Assembly: GCF_003473485.1 (NCBI RefSeq)
Contig: NC_053044.1
Location: forward strand, 35,592,091-35,656,090
Direction of reading: 5' to 3'
Source: Medicago truncatula
Lineage: Eukaryota > Streptophyta > Magnoliopsida > Fabales > Fabaceae
Length of the DNA: 64,000 nucleotides
Positions 24,021 to 36,059 of the stretch are shown piece after piece. The stretch's first letter is position 1; the number at the start of each line of letters is the position of its first letter. The notes beneath the pieces are model-generated. The model made no database searches. It saw nothing but the letters and a program-made list of their open reading frames with translations, and was not told where the DNA came from. Both the position numbers and the translations under genes were made by a program.

Positions 24021-25964
24021 TAATTCTTCCACAAAATCATCTTATATCAATTGATTAATTCTGTTTTACCTTGGTTATAGGAAGTTAATTAGGAACATCT
24101 GTGACTTTGTCAGTGTTTTGGCTATTCTTCAGTTTAAATTGGGTTCATTCCTTTGTAAGTAGTTTGCTAATTACTTCACCACAACCACCAATATCAAGAA
24201 TATTTGTGTTGTTCAAAGCTAAACTAACTCATTAAGAAAAACTGAATTGTGAAAACTAAACTAACTCATTAAGAAAAACCGACTGTAATTGAAAAATTCC
24301 AATTAATAAGTTTTGAATGATAAAATTGAAGTAAAAATATATGCAAGAAATCACATGGAGAAATACACAATGAAGGACTTAGAAGTGGTAGCGAAGGGTG
24401 CAGGGGCGAGCCACTACGAGCAAGAAACTTGATAATTAAGTATGAGATAGAGAAGAAGAGCGCAAAGAGAACAATTTGGAGAGTGTGATGGTGTGGCATA
24501 GGAGATCTTGGATTCATATTTGAAGGGCGACAAGGTTTGGAGTGCCATTCTCTGGGACAAACATTTCAGTGTACTTGCGTTGGATGAAAATCATACAAAA
24601 ATATGATGGGAGAAGAACAATTATACCATTATCAAAATTCCAAGGACATTTCTTGAGGATACTTTGAAGATCGAGGTGATGGTGGAACTAGAACGTGTAA
24701 AGTCCCGACTATATTTTTTGAATTTTGACACCCTTGACTAGGCTCCAAAATGCTTCGATCTTTTTTATCATCACATAAGATCAGTTTGGCCTATTTGTGA
24801 GCAAGCGACCAACAAGGCGGAGACGAGGGCATGCAATGATTGTAGTGTAGGAGATTCTTCTGCTTGAATTTCAAGCTCATCTTCTTCCTCATCACTTAAG
24901 GATGGATGATGAAAGGGGGGCCATGAAAAGACAGTGAACAGTGAGATGTAACAGAGGGTTGAAAGGTAGTGGAGACTCTGAGAAGGGTGATACTTCTCAC
25001 AGGGAGAAATTGATTTTTGTAGTTCTACTTTCTACCTTTGTCACAATCTAAAATTTCTTTTTTTACTTCTTTCTCTAATCTATTAATGACAGCAATAACT
25101 TTATTTTTAATATGAAACTTCCTAACCCAATGTAATACAAGAATCATTAATATCTACACATGGTTGGTCACATCCATAGGTATTAAACCGACCAACACAA
25201 AATCAATAAAAAAAACGTAAAATCAATATTTTATTTTTATAAAAAGATACAAACCGAAAAAGCTTAATATTATTTTTAATCAACGTAAATATATTATTTT
25301 TTCTTTTTATGTTCCTATAAATAATTAGTGTTTGGTTTTCGTCCCATCTACATGGTAGTCTTTGATTGAATACTGATGTGGCATGATAGTGCTTATATGC
25401 CCCATCAATGTCATGTGTCGCTATTCTCCTATGTGGTGTTGACACATGACAAAAATATCCTAGATAAAAATGACAATGTGTAATTCGTTTGCCATATCAT
25501 CCGTTCTTAGAAAAAGTTAATGTGTTAGTACTTACACATTTTGTCATCATTTCATTTGACATATCATCCTTATTATCTATTTTATTTTGGGTTAGTACTC
25601 ACATACCTTGTATGTGTATTAATTCTTAATAAAATTGTCGTTTTAAAAAAACAAAGATGTTTGATTTTTCATGAAAAAAAAAATATAAATTGTAGGAATT
25701 AAAACCAAAAGTTTGTATATTTTTAAAATAACATATTTTATAAATTTTACATATTTTATATATTTAAAATTTGTTGTAGCAGAAGATAACATCACTTTTA
25801 TAACAAAAAAGCACCTTTTAAATTCATTAAATAACATATGTATATGTTTTATATTATAGACCAAACATGTCACTTGTTCAATAAATCTAAAATATATATT
25901 TTTTTGCTTATAATTGTGATCGAAAAAGTATACTTTTAGGATTTTAGTTTATCTACTCATAGTA
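24021..25964. other. Intergenic, junction of duplication units A and B
   Basis: The second copy of the 20397-20543 repeat starts at 24563 and marks the start of unit B. Sequence at 25340-25440 matches the target region of the Harbinger element in unit A. At about 24830-24900 on the minus strand a short acidic reading (SDEEEDELEIQAEESP) appears without supporting context. No gene recognised. Confidence 0.5.
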
Positions 25965-27490
25965 TGGTTTGAGCCTACTAAAGGTGGACCCATTAGCCCA
26001 TTTGGTTGGTCGCATAGTAGATAAAGAAAAATGTTCTTCGCCTAGCGTTGTGTGAGTTAATTCACGCATGTGTAAAACACATTGTGACTTAATTTACGCT
26101 GGCTACAGGTCTGCGTGAGTTAACTCATGGTGATACTGATATATCTACGGACAACAATTAATGTATAACATTGAATACAACCAAGTCATTAATGACTCGT
26201 AATCTTTACACATTGATAATTGAACCGAATTACGTCAGTTTAACAACATAATCACGTAATCGCACATAAATGATTTCAAATTACACAAATTCATCGTTTA
26301 TTACACAACCACATAATCACACATAAACGATCCAAACAATTTAAATTACACAAATTCGTCGTTAATGACGCTTAATCACATTTAATGACACAAAAACGAT
26401 CCAAATTACATCAATTCGTCCTTAAATTCCCAAAATCACATAAACGAACCAAATTACACAAATTCGTCGTTAAACTACACATAACCCAAATTGATTAAAA
26501 TTCAACTTTACGGAACGTGCAGGGAAAGAAAATGGTGGTTTGAGTATGGACGGATGGGGTTTTGTACATGCAGGGGTATTTTGGTCTTTTCAGTTGGGAG
26601 CGAACATTTTTTGTTGGGAGAAGAGTATTTTCATAGACAAAACCCTAAACCCTCATATAAATATACATATACCTGCTGCCAAAAAGAAATTGCAGTTCTT
26701 AGTGAAGCAATGGTGCCTTTTGATCCATTGCATTCTTTTAATCTAGGAAATTACACTCGAGTGACCATGAGATGAGGATATTATCTCTCTCTCTCTCTAG
26801 TGTATTTCCTTGATTAAAGAAATTCATTGGATCATCAAATATTCCACTACCAATCAATCTGTTTGATTTTTGTCTTTTTGTTGTCGATTCGAGATTATTG
26901 TTTTACACATACCTTTGAGCCGTGATTTTTTACTGTTCTTTTTAGAATTTGTCATTGTTTCCAGTTGTTATGGTTTTTCACGGTTCAATAATTGAAAACT
27001 TAGGAAGTTTGGGTTGGAATATCACAATTGGGTTTTGTTTTGTTTTGTTTTAGTTAAGATAAAATCGTTTTTCCTTTTTTGTTTGTGGACTATTTTAGCA
27101 ATATTTGTAATCTAAGGGTTTCCCAAATAGCACTTCACAATGATTGATAGTCTTTTTTAAAATTGTTGTCCTGCATTTGCGTCAAATAGTTTATTCATAT
27201 TCACATTCCTAAATACACATCAATCTTTATTCTTTATTCATATTCACCTATTTTAATTGATTTCTTGTTCATATTAAAATGCCATGGTGAACAAATTTCA
27301 TGAAATGTTTCAAACTGAGAAATGCAATGTGAGGATAAATAATTTGTATCATTTTATTTAATTACATAAAACTTATTGATATCCATTTAACCAGGTTGTT
27401 TATGTTATTAGGAGTACATTGTAAAGAGCTCCTGTAATGAAGATGTAATGAACAATATTTGTTGTATTGTTAAATGTAAATAACTCTTGT
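25965..27490 (+). ncRNA. Candidate non-coding transcription unit B with hairpin (hypothesis)
   Basis: Second member of the hairpin pair (see 22430-24020). TATA-like CATATAAATATACATA (about 26653-26668) precedes an inverted repeat at 26720-26839: the 5' arm TTGATCCATTGCATTC...TAGGAAATTACACT pairs with 3' arm AGTGTATTTCCTTGATT...CATTGGATCATCAA; a CT microsatellite (about 26784-26799) fills the loop. Upstream, 26160-26480 has many ATTACACAAATTCGTC-like words in loose tandem. No conserved peptide frame is seen between the two copies. Whether it is transcribed is unknown. Confidence 0.35.
26720..26839 (+). repeat. Inverted repeat (hairpin) in unit B
   Basis: Imperfect stem of about 34-36 bp with four to five mismatches around a CT-rich loop. 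Paralogous to 22573-22699. Confidence 0.75.
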
Positions 27491-27559
27491 AACATTTTTT
27501 TTGGAAAGGACATGAATGCATTCACAATTAACTTTGTGTGAATTGAAGTTTGAAACATC

Positions 27560-28670
27560 AAGCTAAATTTTACAGTGTCATGAAGAAATGGAAAAATATA
27601 CTTTTCCAAGTGGATCTTTGTTTAACTTTTGTTGTGATATACATGATACAAATGTATAAAAACCAATTATTGGTATGGGCGAGGCACAATTTGATCCCTC
27701 ATAAAGTCTCTGTGTTGGTGTGGAGAGTGTTGCAGAATAAAATAGCAACAAAGGTTTATGGAGTGTAGTGGTGAAGAATCAGTATCTCATTTCAATCAGT
27801 TTGAACTTTGAATGTCTGGTTGCCAGCGGTCGAACATTTGTGAAGAGAGTTAGCATGGTTTGGTATGTGTATGTGTGGACAATTTGTAAAACAAGAAATG
27901 GAAAATTCTTCTAAAATAAGGAAATTGACATAGAACAAGATGGTTGAGCATAAAATCAAAGAGAGCCTGTCTGGATAGTGTCTTTGTTTCACCGTTCACT
28001 GCTATCAAAGTGAAGGTCGCAGGAGTGGTGTGGGGCTATGTTGTCTCAGTTTCAGAGTTCAGGGCTTGGCAAGGTTGGGGGCAGTGTGTGTGGTTTCAGC
28101 TTAGCTGAGGCGGTCGTGTCTGATAGGCTGTGGCAAAGGGTGGTTTTTCATAAATTTTTCTGCATAATGCAGTTCAGTCGATGATGCGCAGCTGGTAATT
28201 GAATGTGCAATTGCTGGTATATGTGTGTCGATTGTTAGAGTTGGAAGTTTTTTCTTATCTCTTTGGTGTTTTGTTCTTGCAAGTGTGTGTGGTGTTTTTT
28301 CTGCTGAATATTTCTCTGCATAAGTTATCCTTTTAATGCGGATCTAGGCTGATATGTGGTTTGGCTTGTGGTTGTTTCAGCTTGTGATTATGAAGTAGTG
28401 GATGAGATTATTGTCTGTGTTTCATGCCTGCACAAGTTAAATTTCTCTGCCGGTTGTGTTTAGTAGGTCTTGTGGGTTATCTTGGCTGTGCCGTCGGTGC
28501 ACTCGTAGTTAGCTGCATAATTTGTAGGTTGTGCCATGCTGGATCTATTTTAATGGTACTACCATATTGCTTTGGTGTTTCTAAGTCATTTGATTTGCCT
28601 GAATGGTTATCTGCTTGTACTGATGGATTTTTATATTAATTCTTTTTGCCTTTACATTTTTTTTTGTTTA
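27560..28670 (+). pseudogene. Degenerate LINE 3' portion (zinc-binding RT-associated domain)
   Basis: Conceptual translation near 27675-27755 gives WARHNLIPHKVSVLVWRVLQ, the start of the zf-RVT domain that follows reverse transcriptase in plant LINEs. Further broken pieces resembling the C-terminal part follow to about 28020 with several stops and frameshifts. The remainder, to TATTAATTCTTTTTGCC near 28640, resembles a LINE 3' untranslated region. No catalytic reverse transcriptase is present. Dead fragment; boundaries approximate. Confidence 0.5.
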
Positions 28671-29438
28671 ATTACCACGTCTCAAGTACAAGAAATTGAG
28701 ACGTTCATTTCCTCTCCAAATAGAGAGGATCCAAACCCCTAATTCACACCACGAAACTTGAAAACAATTGATTAATTGAGGTCTTAAAAGGTGACATGTT
28801 CATTTGGTCAGTGGTGTTTTTACATCCAAACATGGCATTCAAATTTCCTATCGTTGATTTTCTCACAACCCAGCAGTGTTTAAATTTTCGATCATATTGC
28901 TTTACATGTTTGATTATCAGTGCATATGTTCCTTTTAATATGTCAGCAATCTTTCTCATTCGATCATAATATCATTATCATTCATTTAAAGCTGCTACAC
29001 AATCATTCAACACACACAAGTTGAATCATTACAATAAGTCAGACGATAGCTGGATTCATATCTACTATTCCAAAATATAAAAACTGGAGTTCAAGAGAAC
29101 AAATGAAATGCCAAATGTGCAAAATATGAAACATCAACCTACATCATCTGTGGAATTAGTTGAGTACTGAGATCAACACCGTTAAGGAAAAAAGGAAAAT
29201 CATATCTGTAACTCTACTTTCCATATCCAAAACTCAGGTGTTATAAATACAAACTAACATACGATGACGGCTCAAATGCCAAACTTAAGATACCAAAGAC
29301 ATTCTTGTACTGGCAGTGAAATTGATGTAAAATTGGTTCGCTGCTAGGAGAATGTGGTGTTAATGCCTGAATTTGTTAAGTGGTATTGCCAAGGAAAGAA
29401 CGTGAGAATTGAACTCAGAATCCTTTCAATAGAACAAA
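28671..29438. other. 3' flank of the MINPP gene
   Basis: AT-rich sequence between the LINE remnant and the phosphatase stop codon. It probably contains the phosphatase 3' untranslated region and polyadenylation site. No gene or repeat recognised. Confidence 0.5.
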
Positions 29439-32400
29439 CTAAAATTCATCTTTGGGGTTGTCACCTTTCGCTAGTGGGAAAAGCCACTGAAATATTTGGA
29501 ATATCATGCTCCGCGAGGACTTCGGCTCTAGCTTTGCATTACAAACTGTATCATAGTCATGCTTCTGATGAGGTGCTACTATTTTTTCCTGTGGAGAAAA
29601 ATCACAGAAATACGATTAGCAGTAGAATAAAAATGATACCAAATTAATTCTGCGCATTGATCATTTGGTGCAAGAGAGTGGGAGTATATTGACACCTTGA
29701 ATACTTCAAATGGACAGAAATCAGAACCATGACAACCCTGTAGCGAATAACAAAACAAAACTGCGTTATTGATGCATATCGGCATAATACAATTTCAAAT
29801 AATCAGCAGTGAAATTCTACAACCAACCAAATTCAGCTATTCACAATAAAACCATTGGAAAATAACTGTGACAGCATAAACTTTACAAAAGCTTACCGGC
29901 ATTGGAATGGGGTGTTCATTGTGCAGCACTTGCACGAAGTGCTTGCTTTTAGCTTTGCCTGACGCAGGACAACTATACAAGAGCAGCATGTTGTTACCAG
30001 CAAAAGGAGCCACGGTGCTACCCCGCCATTTTCGTTTCTGTGGAGGCTTTGGAGGTAGCTCCAAAGGTTTCTCCTTCTGGATTTTGTCAAACTCTGTTAT
30101 AAAGAGAGCACTCATAAATACATTCTCCCACTACTATGCAATAAAACCAAAATAGAAATTGATAAAATTTATTCAAGAGAAGTCTATAAAAGCCTCACCA
30201 GACTCTTCAAGAAACAAACCAAGCAGACATGAGAATGGGACTACAGTTTCTGCATGAGCAAACCGAAGTCTTGCTTTTTCAAAGCTGCCAGGAACATGCT
30301 TTTCTACAGAAGCAATAAAAAAATGGAAATGAGCCAAAGGTTCACATTGTCACATATTCAAGATACATCCTCCAAAAGGAGAACCAATCATTAGTGAAGT
30401 AATACTAATTCTCCTTGCTGATTTTGAATGGGATTTCAAGCCATAAACATTGACAAAGGTTGTAAGCATGTACATATTTAAGCTATTAAATTGAAACAAT
30501 GAGAAGCCAATTATATACTAAATGGAATATTAAGAATCAGTACAATTGTCATACAAACTATAGCTAACATGAAAGTTCATAGAATTTGAACATCGTTTTA
30601 AAAAAATCCATAGTTCAAGAAAATATAGGCTTTAGCCAAAAGAAAAATTAAAAGTTGTCATGTAAATAAAATAATTTGACAAACAGTTGGCATATCACAA
30701 CACAGTTTTGACAAATGTAAATAAGATTAAAATCAATATGGTCCATTTTCTTATAAAGCAGGAAACGTTTTGAAGTTATTCTAGAAATCTGACATGCATC
30801 TTTTATTGCATTAACAAACAATCTTCATCTAAATGCACTGCAATAACATTTTAACTTACAAGAAAACAGTTTGATCAAACTAGTAAAGCCAGATAAATGT
30901 CACATTACTTTGTATCTATAAGCTAGATAGAGCCAGCACCGTGCATATTTCAAGGGATAAGACTCTCCTCTAAAGTGAGCAATTCACTTTAGAGAGTGAA
31001 GTGAGTAACATCAATCATTGATAAATATAAATCAATGCTTTATATTACATGCACATGCATAACAACTCATTGGTGGTTACACAATATAAAGTCTTGATTT
31101 TCTCACTTTACTAACTACTCACTTTAGAGGATTCAAGTTCATATTTAAGGAGTTTTTGAACAAGACGACTTTAATATAGGTTTTATCCTGAAGAGCAAAT
31201 ATGTATGTAAATATTTGAAGTTTCATTGTAGGAAATGATAAGCAAGAACCTCAATATTAAAAAATGCTAAATTACCTTCTTCAGCCTTAATAGCTTGCTC
31301 CATGGATTGAACAACATCTTCAAGCAATGGCATCCCCATTCTATAATTTAGTGATTTACCATAACCCTTCAGAATAAACGCCTCCAAGTCATCTGTCCAC
31401 TCCAGCAATGTAATCTATGCACATAAAACTTGGCATATTATAAGCACGCAACATGCAATCATGTTGCAAAACACCTCAGCCATAAGCTCAACGCCGATCT
31501 TGATTGTATGTGTGTAGTCAGGAACGAGTCGCAGCACGTAGGATCGCACGATCTTACGTGCCACAGCACCTCGACCGTGCTTCGATCCTACTTACGAACC
31601 GTGTTTTCTCTGTTTCCTCTGTTTTCTCTGTATTTTGCCGTTTTTCCTCTGTTTCCTCTGTTTTTCTCTGTTTTATTGCTTGGTTCCTCTGTTTTTCCTC
31701 TAATATCTCTGTTTTTATGCTTGGTTCCTTTGTTTTCCCTCTATTTTCCCTATATATTTCTCTCAATTCTATCGACAACCTATCGATCCTACTTACGAAC
31801 CGTGTTACGTTCCTCGTGTTTACGTTCTTTCATCGGCCGACCGATCCTACGTAGGAACTCGTTCCTGACTACATCAGTGTGAGAGCTAACCTAGTTTTTT
31901 GAGTGCACCAAACATCAATAATTTCCAGGCATTTGGCATGAAAAACGACATATCCCTTTTACTCTTCAGTTTCTTTGCAGTCAGTTATCATATCAAGGAG
32001 TCAAAACTTTGTTCATTTATACTATAACATCAAAAGTAAGTGCTTTCCTGACATCTTTTAAATTTTACTTTATTTAAATAATATTTACAGAGGAAGAATT
32101 CAACCATTAGATCACATATCACATCATGACTACAAAATTACCTCAGATGGGCTAAAAAGACTACACGCTTGATCAGTTATATCCAACAAGGATGCTTCCT
32201 GTCATAAACCATCACAAATTGGACAATTGGAAAGAAAGAAAAGAAAATAATCAATCTCCACGACACTAGTAAATATTATATGTGAACTTAAAAGAACACG
32301 GAAAATCAAAAGAAGCTGGGAAAAAAGAAACGTCATCACCTGTTTACATAAGAACCAGAGAGATGATGTAATCTGCCTTGTAAAATTTAGCCCATGTCGC

Positions 32401-35400
32401 CCAACTAATGCAGATGTAATCTCATCCAAGATAGGTTCCTTGAGTCTATCAACTGTGGGTTCCTTCTTTTTCCGGAAATCCTGCTCTCATAACCAAATAA
32501 ATTATATAATCATAAAAAAGGCCAGAAATAAACTACAGACACTACCTATAAGAATACTGAAGATCACAAAATGTCCAATTTGCATCAATAAAGCTAAAAT
32601 ATGTATCAATAAGTAATTGAGAATAGCCTCTTTAAACACACTTCATATTCAACCAGTGAAGGCCTCATTACATTAGTGACAAATATGGTAATTTCAATTA
32701 AATATGAAAATCTCCATCACAACGGTATGACAGACAAAATTGTAAGCAAAAAGCACCTTAGGAATAAAATTTATCACCGAAAGGAACATAGACCCACGGT
32801 CTTCAATATTTACCCGGCAGAAAAAGTGGCATGTGGAGACCGTGTGACTTTATATAATATAATATAATCATGTTTAAGAAGCATATTTACAAATGGACAC
32901 TAATATTTATGAAATTGGCTAATCAGTGATTGTATTTAACTGTGTCAGATACACGTGAAACTTTTTGTATTAGAAATCCTCCTGTATGAGAAACCAACAA
33001 TGTCTACAACATTACCTTGTAGTTATGACAACAATCATGAAATCTCAGCATGATGTCACTAGCACGGCTTTCACTTGTAACAGCAAAAGCTCTGTGTTTC
33101 CCAGTTCCAAGAGTTCCATTGCCACTGAAAAGACCCATTCCAAATGCCACAGCACTAGCTGATGCTCGGGGAACCTATTTGCCACATTAGAGAGATGCAT
33201 AACTATCCGAAATATCAAGGCAATTTTGTGCCTCATTGTTGCAGTGGCATTTCAATTTAATCATGGTGTCTTAGCATTCATTTATTAATTCAAAACAACA
33301 AGCATATTTTTCCCCCTTCAGACCTGAGAACAAATGTTCCCTGATTCTTCCAAAACTACTAGTGACAGTTGACGTAGATCCAGATAACCAGAAATTCAAA
33401 AGACCAAATCTACCTAGAAGGAAAAAAAATGAAGGAAATGAAGATAGACTCACCTGAGTTGCCTTTATAGGATAAATGTCTGGATGATAATCCTCATCAA
33501 ACAAACTCGGAAACCTTTCTCTAATCCGGATTCCAAGTTCATATAATTCTTCCTCTCCTAGTCTAATTAACTCACCACCCTTAAGCCTTCCATGCCAAGG
33601 AGATTTCCATCCATTTAACCAAGACGGAACTCTGCCCAAAGACAATTTCTGCTCTTTTGCATCCCTTACAAGAACTTCCAGTTGAGCTGACAAATTATCC
33701 AACTCCCTTATCCTTTTCTTTGTCGGAGAACGAGTTCCATGCCTTGCCTGGGAATGTAACATAGCACTATCAATTATCATATTCTTCCGTTTGGTATAGA
33801 AGTGATTAGTGTTGTCCAATAGTTTTTTTTTTGTTTTGTTTTAGAAATGGAAAAATATATTAATAACACTAACCCAAGCGGAAGGCGTACACAAATTAGA
33901 TCAAAACAAATTTACATTAAAACGCTCATTCACAGTACAAGCAGAGATAATACTGCCCCCAAAATTGCCTAAAACAAAAACAAAACCACACTCTAGTCAC
34001 CAAAGGCTCTCCCTGGGCAAGTTTAAAACACTTGTTACAGATAAATCTTCCCGACAGAGCAGTCTAATACACCAATATCAAAAGAGATTCTAAGAATTCT
34101 AATGCCTACATAAACTTTTCAAGAATGGAGACCAAGCTTCTAGAAAAGGTTTATTCAATTCATGACATTTGCAAGAAGGTGTCCAAAGCGTGTGTGCGGA
34201 CTACGGGGAGTGCTTTATATGCTTCCATTTCATGACATCATAACTTGAAGCACTGACACCACAATTGTAGTATGTCCTTCCTAGGCAATACAACAGTTTA
34301 CACGTAAATGTAATGTGCTTTTACGAAGCTTGACAACTCTCAACACTACACAAAATCTAAAAGCTTTTCAAATCAACAGATAACTTTCTTCTTGAACAGA
34401 TAAATCCATGGCTTACTTATGATTAAGATTACTTCATTATGTAATTATGACATCATGTAATGATTATGGTTAAAGGATAAGCTCAACTAATTCTACTGTT
34501 AATGAAATTAGTACTTGCAGCTAATTTTTATGTTGCACAAGTATCTACAGCTACAAGAAAATATGTGAGTTTTCAAACAAAGGTGATAGTTGCAAAATAA
34601 TTAGAATTCAACTGAAGTTTATTCACCCATGTCACTTTGAATCGTATATAAGACAAAATATAATAGTTTTTCAACAAAAAACAATAAGGAAATAATTTAT
34701 GTGGGAAATGGAATCCAATCATAAACTTGTCATAATTTTTTTCGGAAAAATACATGAGGAAAACAGCAAAAGTAAGATTCAAACTGACAGTAGCAATTTT
34801 GGAAGGATTTCAGTTGTGAGACCGTATGCTAATCTTATGAATAGAGATCAATCAAATATTAAACAAGGATCCCTATCAACCCCCTATGATACAATACTTA
34901 AAAAATTACTATATAAGGTAGGAACAAGATCGAGATAATTTTACACACGCAAACATACATACAAACAAGATTTTAATGAGGCATTTGAATAAGAAATAAC
35001 AAAACAAGGGCAATTATGGCCTAAACCAGGTCAAACATATGATTATGGCAGTGCAATAGGTTTTCCATGTGATATAAGACACTCATGAACTTGTTATCTG
35101 AGTTTTTCTTTCTGCATCTGCTTGTGGATCAAGCTAAGGAATACGGGAATTGCAAAAAATAAATTGCCCTGAAGACCAAATCAGCAGTAGGATTATAATC
35201 AAACTATTTTTATGATTTTTCAATAATTGTCTTTCTTAATAGACAATGTTTCTAACTATAAGAATTACCATTCATAGCAATCTTCATCCTACCATAAAGC
35301 CTTCAAAATATTGCAACATTTTAAGACTAACAGTGTGTGTGTAAAATTAAAAAATACACCAAAATCAGTACACCGAGTATTGTAGACCTTTTCTTGATCC

Positions 35401-36059
35401 CTATACACCAATTCCCAATAGTTTAAAACTACCAATAATAACAAGTTGGAAAATCTAGAAAAGATTAACCCTTCATTTCAACAGTCATGAATTTCTCATC
35501 CAAGCAGCATAACAATATAAAGTATGCAAATTTTTGTAAAAATTAGAAAATACATTGGTCTATGAAGCACTAACATAGACATGGACATTGGACACGAAAA
35601 TAACATGTGTCTGTCAACCGTAATAATTTAAGAAAGTGACATAATTGAGTGTAATCACGTGAGTCGCGTTTGATAATAATTAATTAAATAAATAATAATT
35701 ATCCTTAATATGTTGAGAAAATTACCACAAGATTCAAATGAATTGGAGTACATCCTTCAGGAATTTTAGAAGGAACGAAGTTCTTGTCTGTAATGTCTTT
35801 CACAACTCCGTACCTACGAAGAAAATTAAATCAATCACAATACAAAAAAAAAAACATGCAAAATTGTGATCATGATCAAAATGAGAAACAACAAAAAAAA
35901 AAAAGAAAATCTGGAATGTTGGAAAAGGAGAATGAAAGAGAAAAACCTGGAGACAGTGGAGAGATGTTTGCGAACATCAAAAGCTTCATCTTTAGCGTTT
36001 GAGAAATGTAAAATTGAAAGGAAGAATATTAGCAGAACTAGAGTGATTGTTTTCGCCAT
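29439..36059 (-). CDS. MINPP1: Multiple inositol polyphosphate phosphatase (histidine acid phosphatase)
   Basis: Branch-2 histidine phosphatase that dephosphorylates inositol polyphosphates, including phytate. Eleven exons: 35947-36059, 35726-35813, 33454-33747, 33016-33174, 32340-32480, 32142-32198, 31276-31414, 30199-30303, 29897-30093, 29696-29737, 29439-29588; 494 aa. Residues 1-22 are a signal peptide (LVLLIFFLSILHF). Catalytic RHGTRSP is at 69-75, with H70 the expected nucleophile. The MINPP-type proton-donor motif HAE is at 347-349 (FAHAETVVPFSCLLGLF); classical acid phosphatases have HD here. Other signatures: LEWTDDLEAF, VLHNEHPIP, FCPFEVFK. The protein ends in KDEF, similar to a KDEL-type ER-retrieval signal. 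TATAAAA lies on the minus strand at 36117-36123. Intron 2 (1.98 kb) and intron 6 carry repeat insertions. Confidence 0.94.
31513..31873. mobile_element. TIR element (361 bp) in intron 6 of the MINPP gene
   Basis: Ends TGTAGTCAGGAACGAGT and CTCGTTCCTGACTACA are perfect inverted repeats of about 16 bp, extended by CACGTAGGATCG / CGATCCTACGTAG. A 23-bp direct repeat beginning CGATCCTACTTACG occurs at about 31585 and 31785, around a pyrimidine-rich tract (31605-31755) of loosely repeated TTTCCTCTG. No target duplication or transposase is visible; superfamily unresolved. Confidence 0.7.
33805..34060 (-). mobile_element. LINE 3'-end fragment in MINPP intron 2
   Basis: On the minus strand the segment ends ATTAATATATTTTTCCATTTC followed by an A/C-rich tail, resembling the 3' ends of the LINE fragments at 54095 and 43155. 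No coding part is left; the call rests on this similarity and the tail. Confidence 0.35.

Noticed and set aside
26160..26480. A CRISPR-like or satellite array of ATTACACAAATTCGTC words
   Set aside because: Word spacing and sequence are irregular, with no constant unit, and the host is a plant; it is low-complexity repetition.
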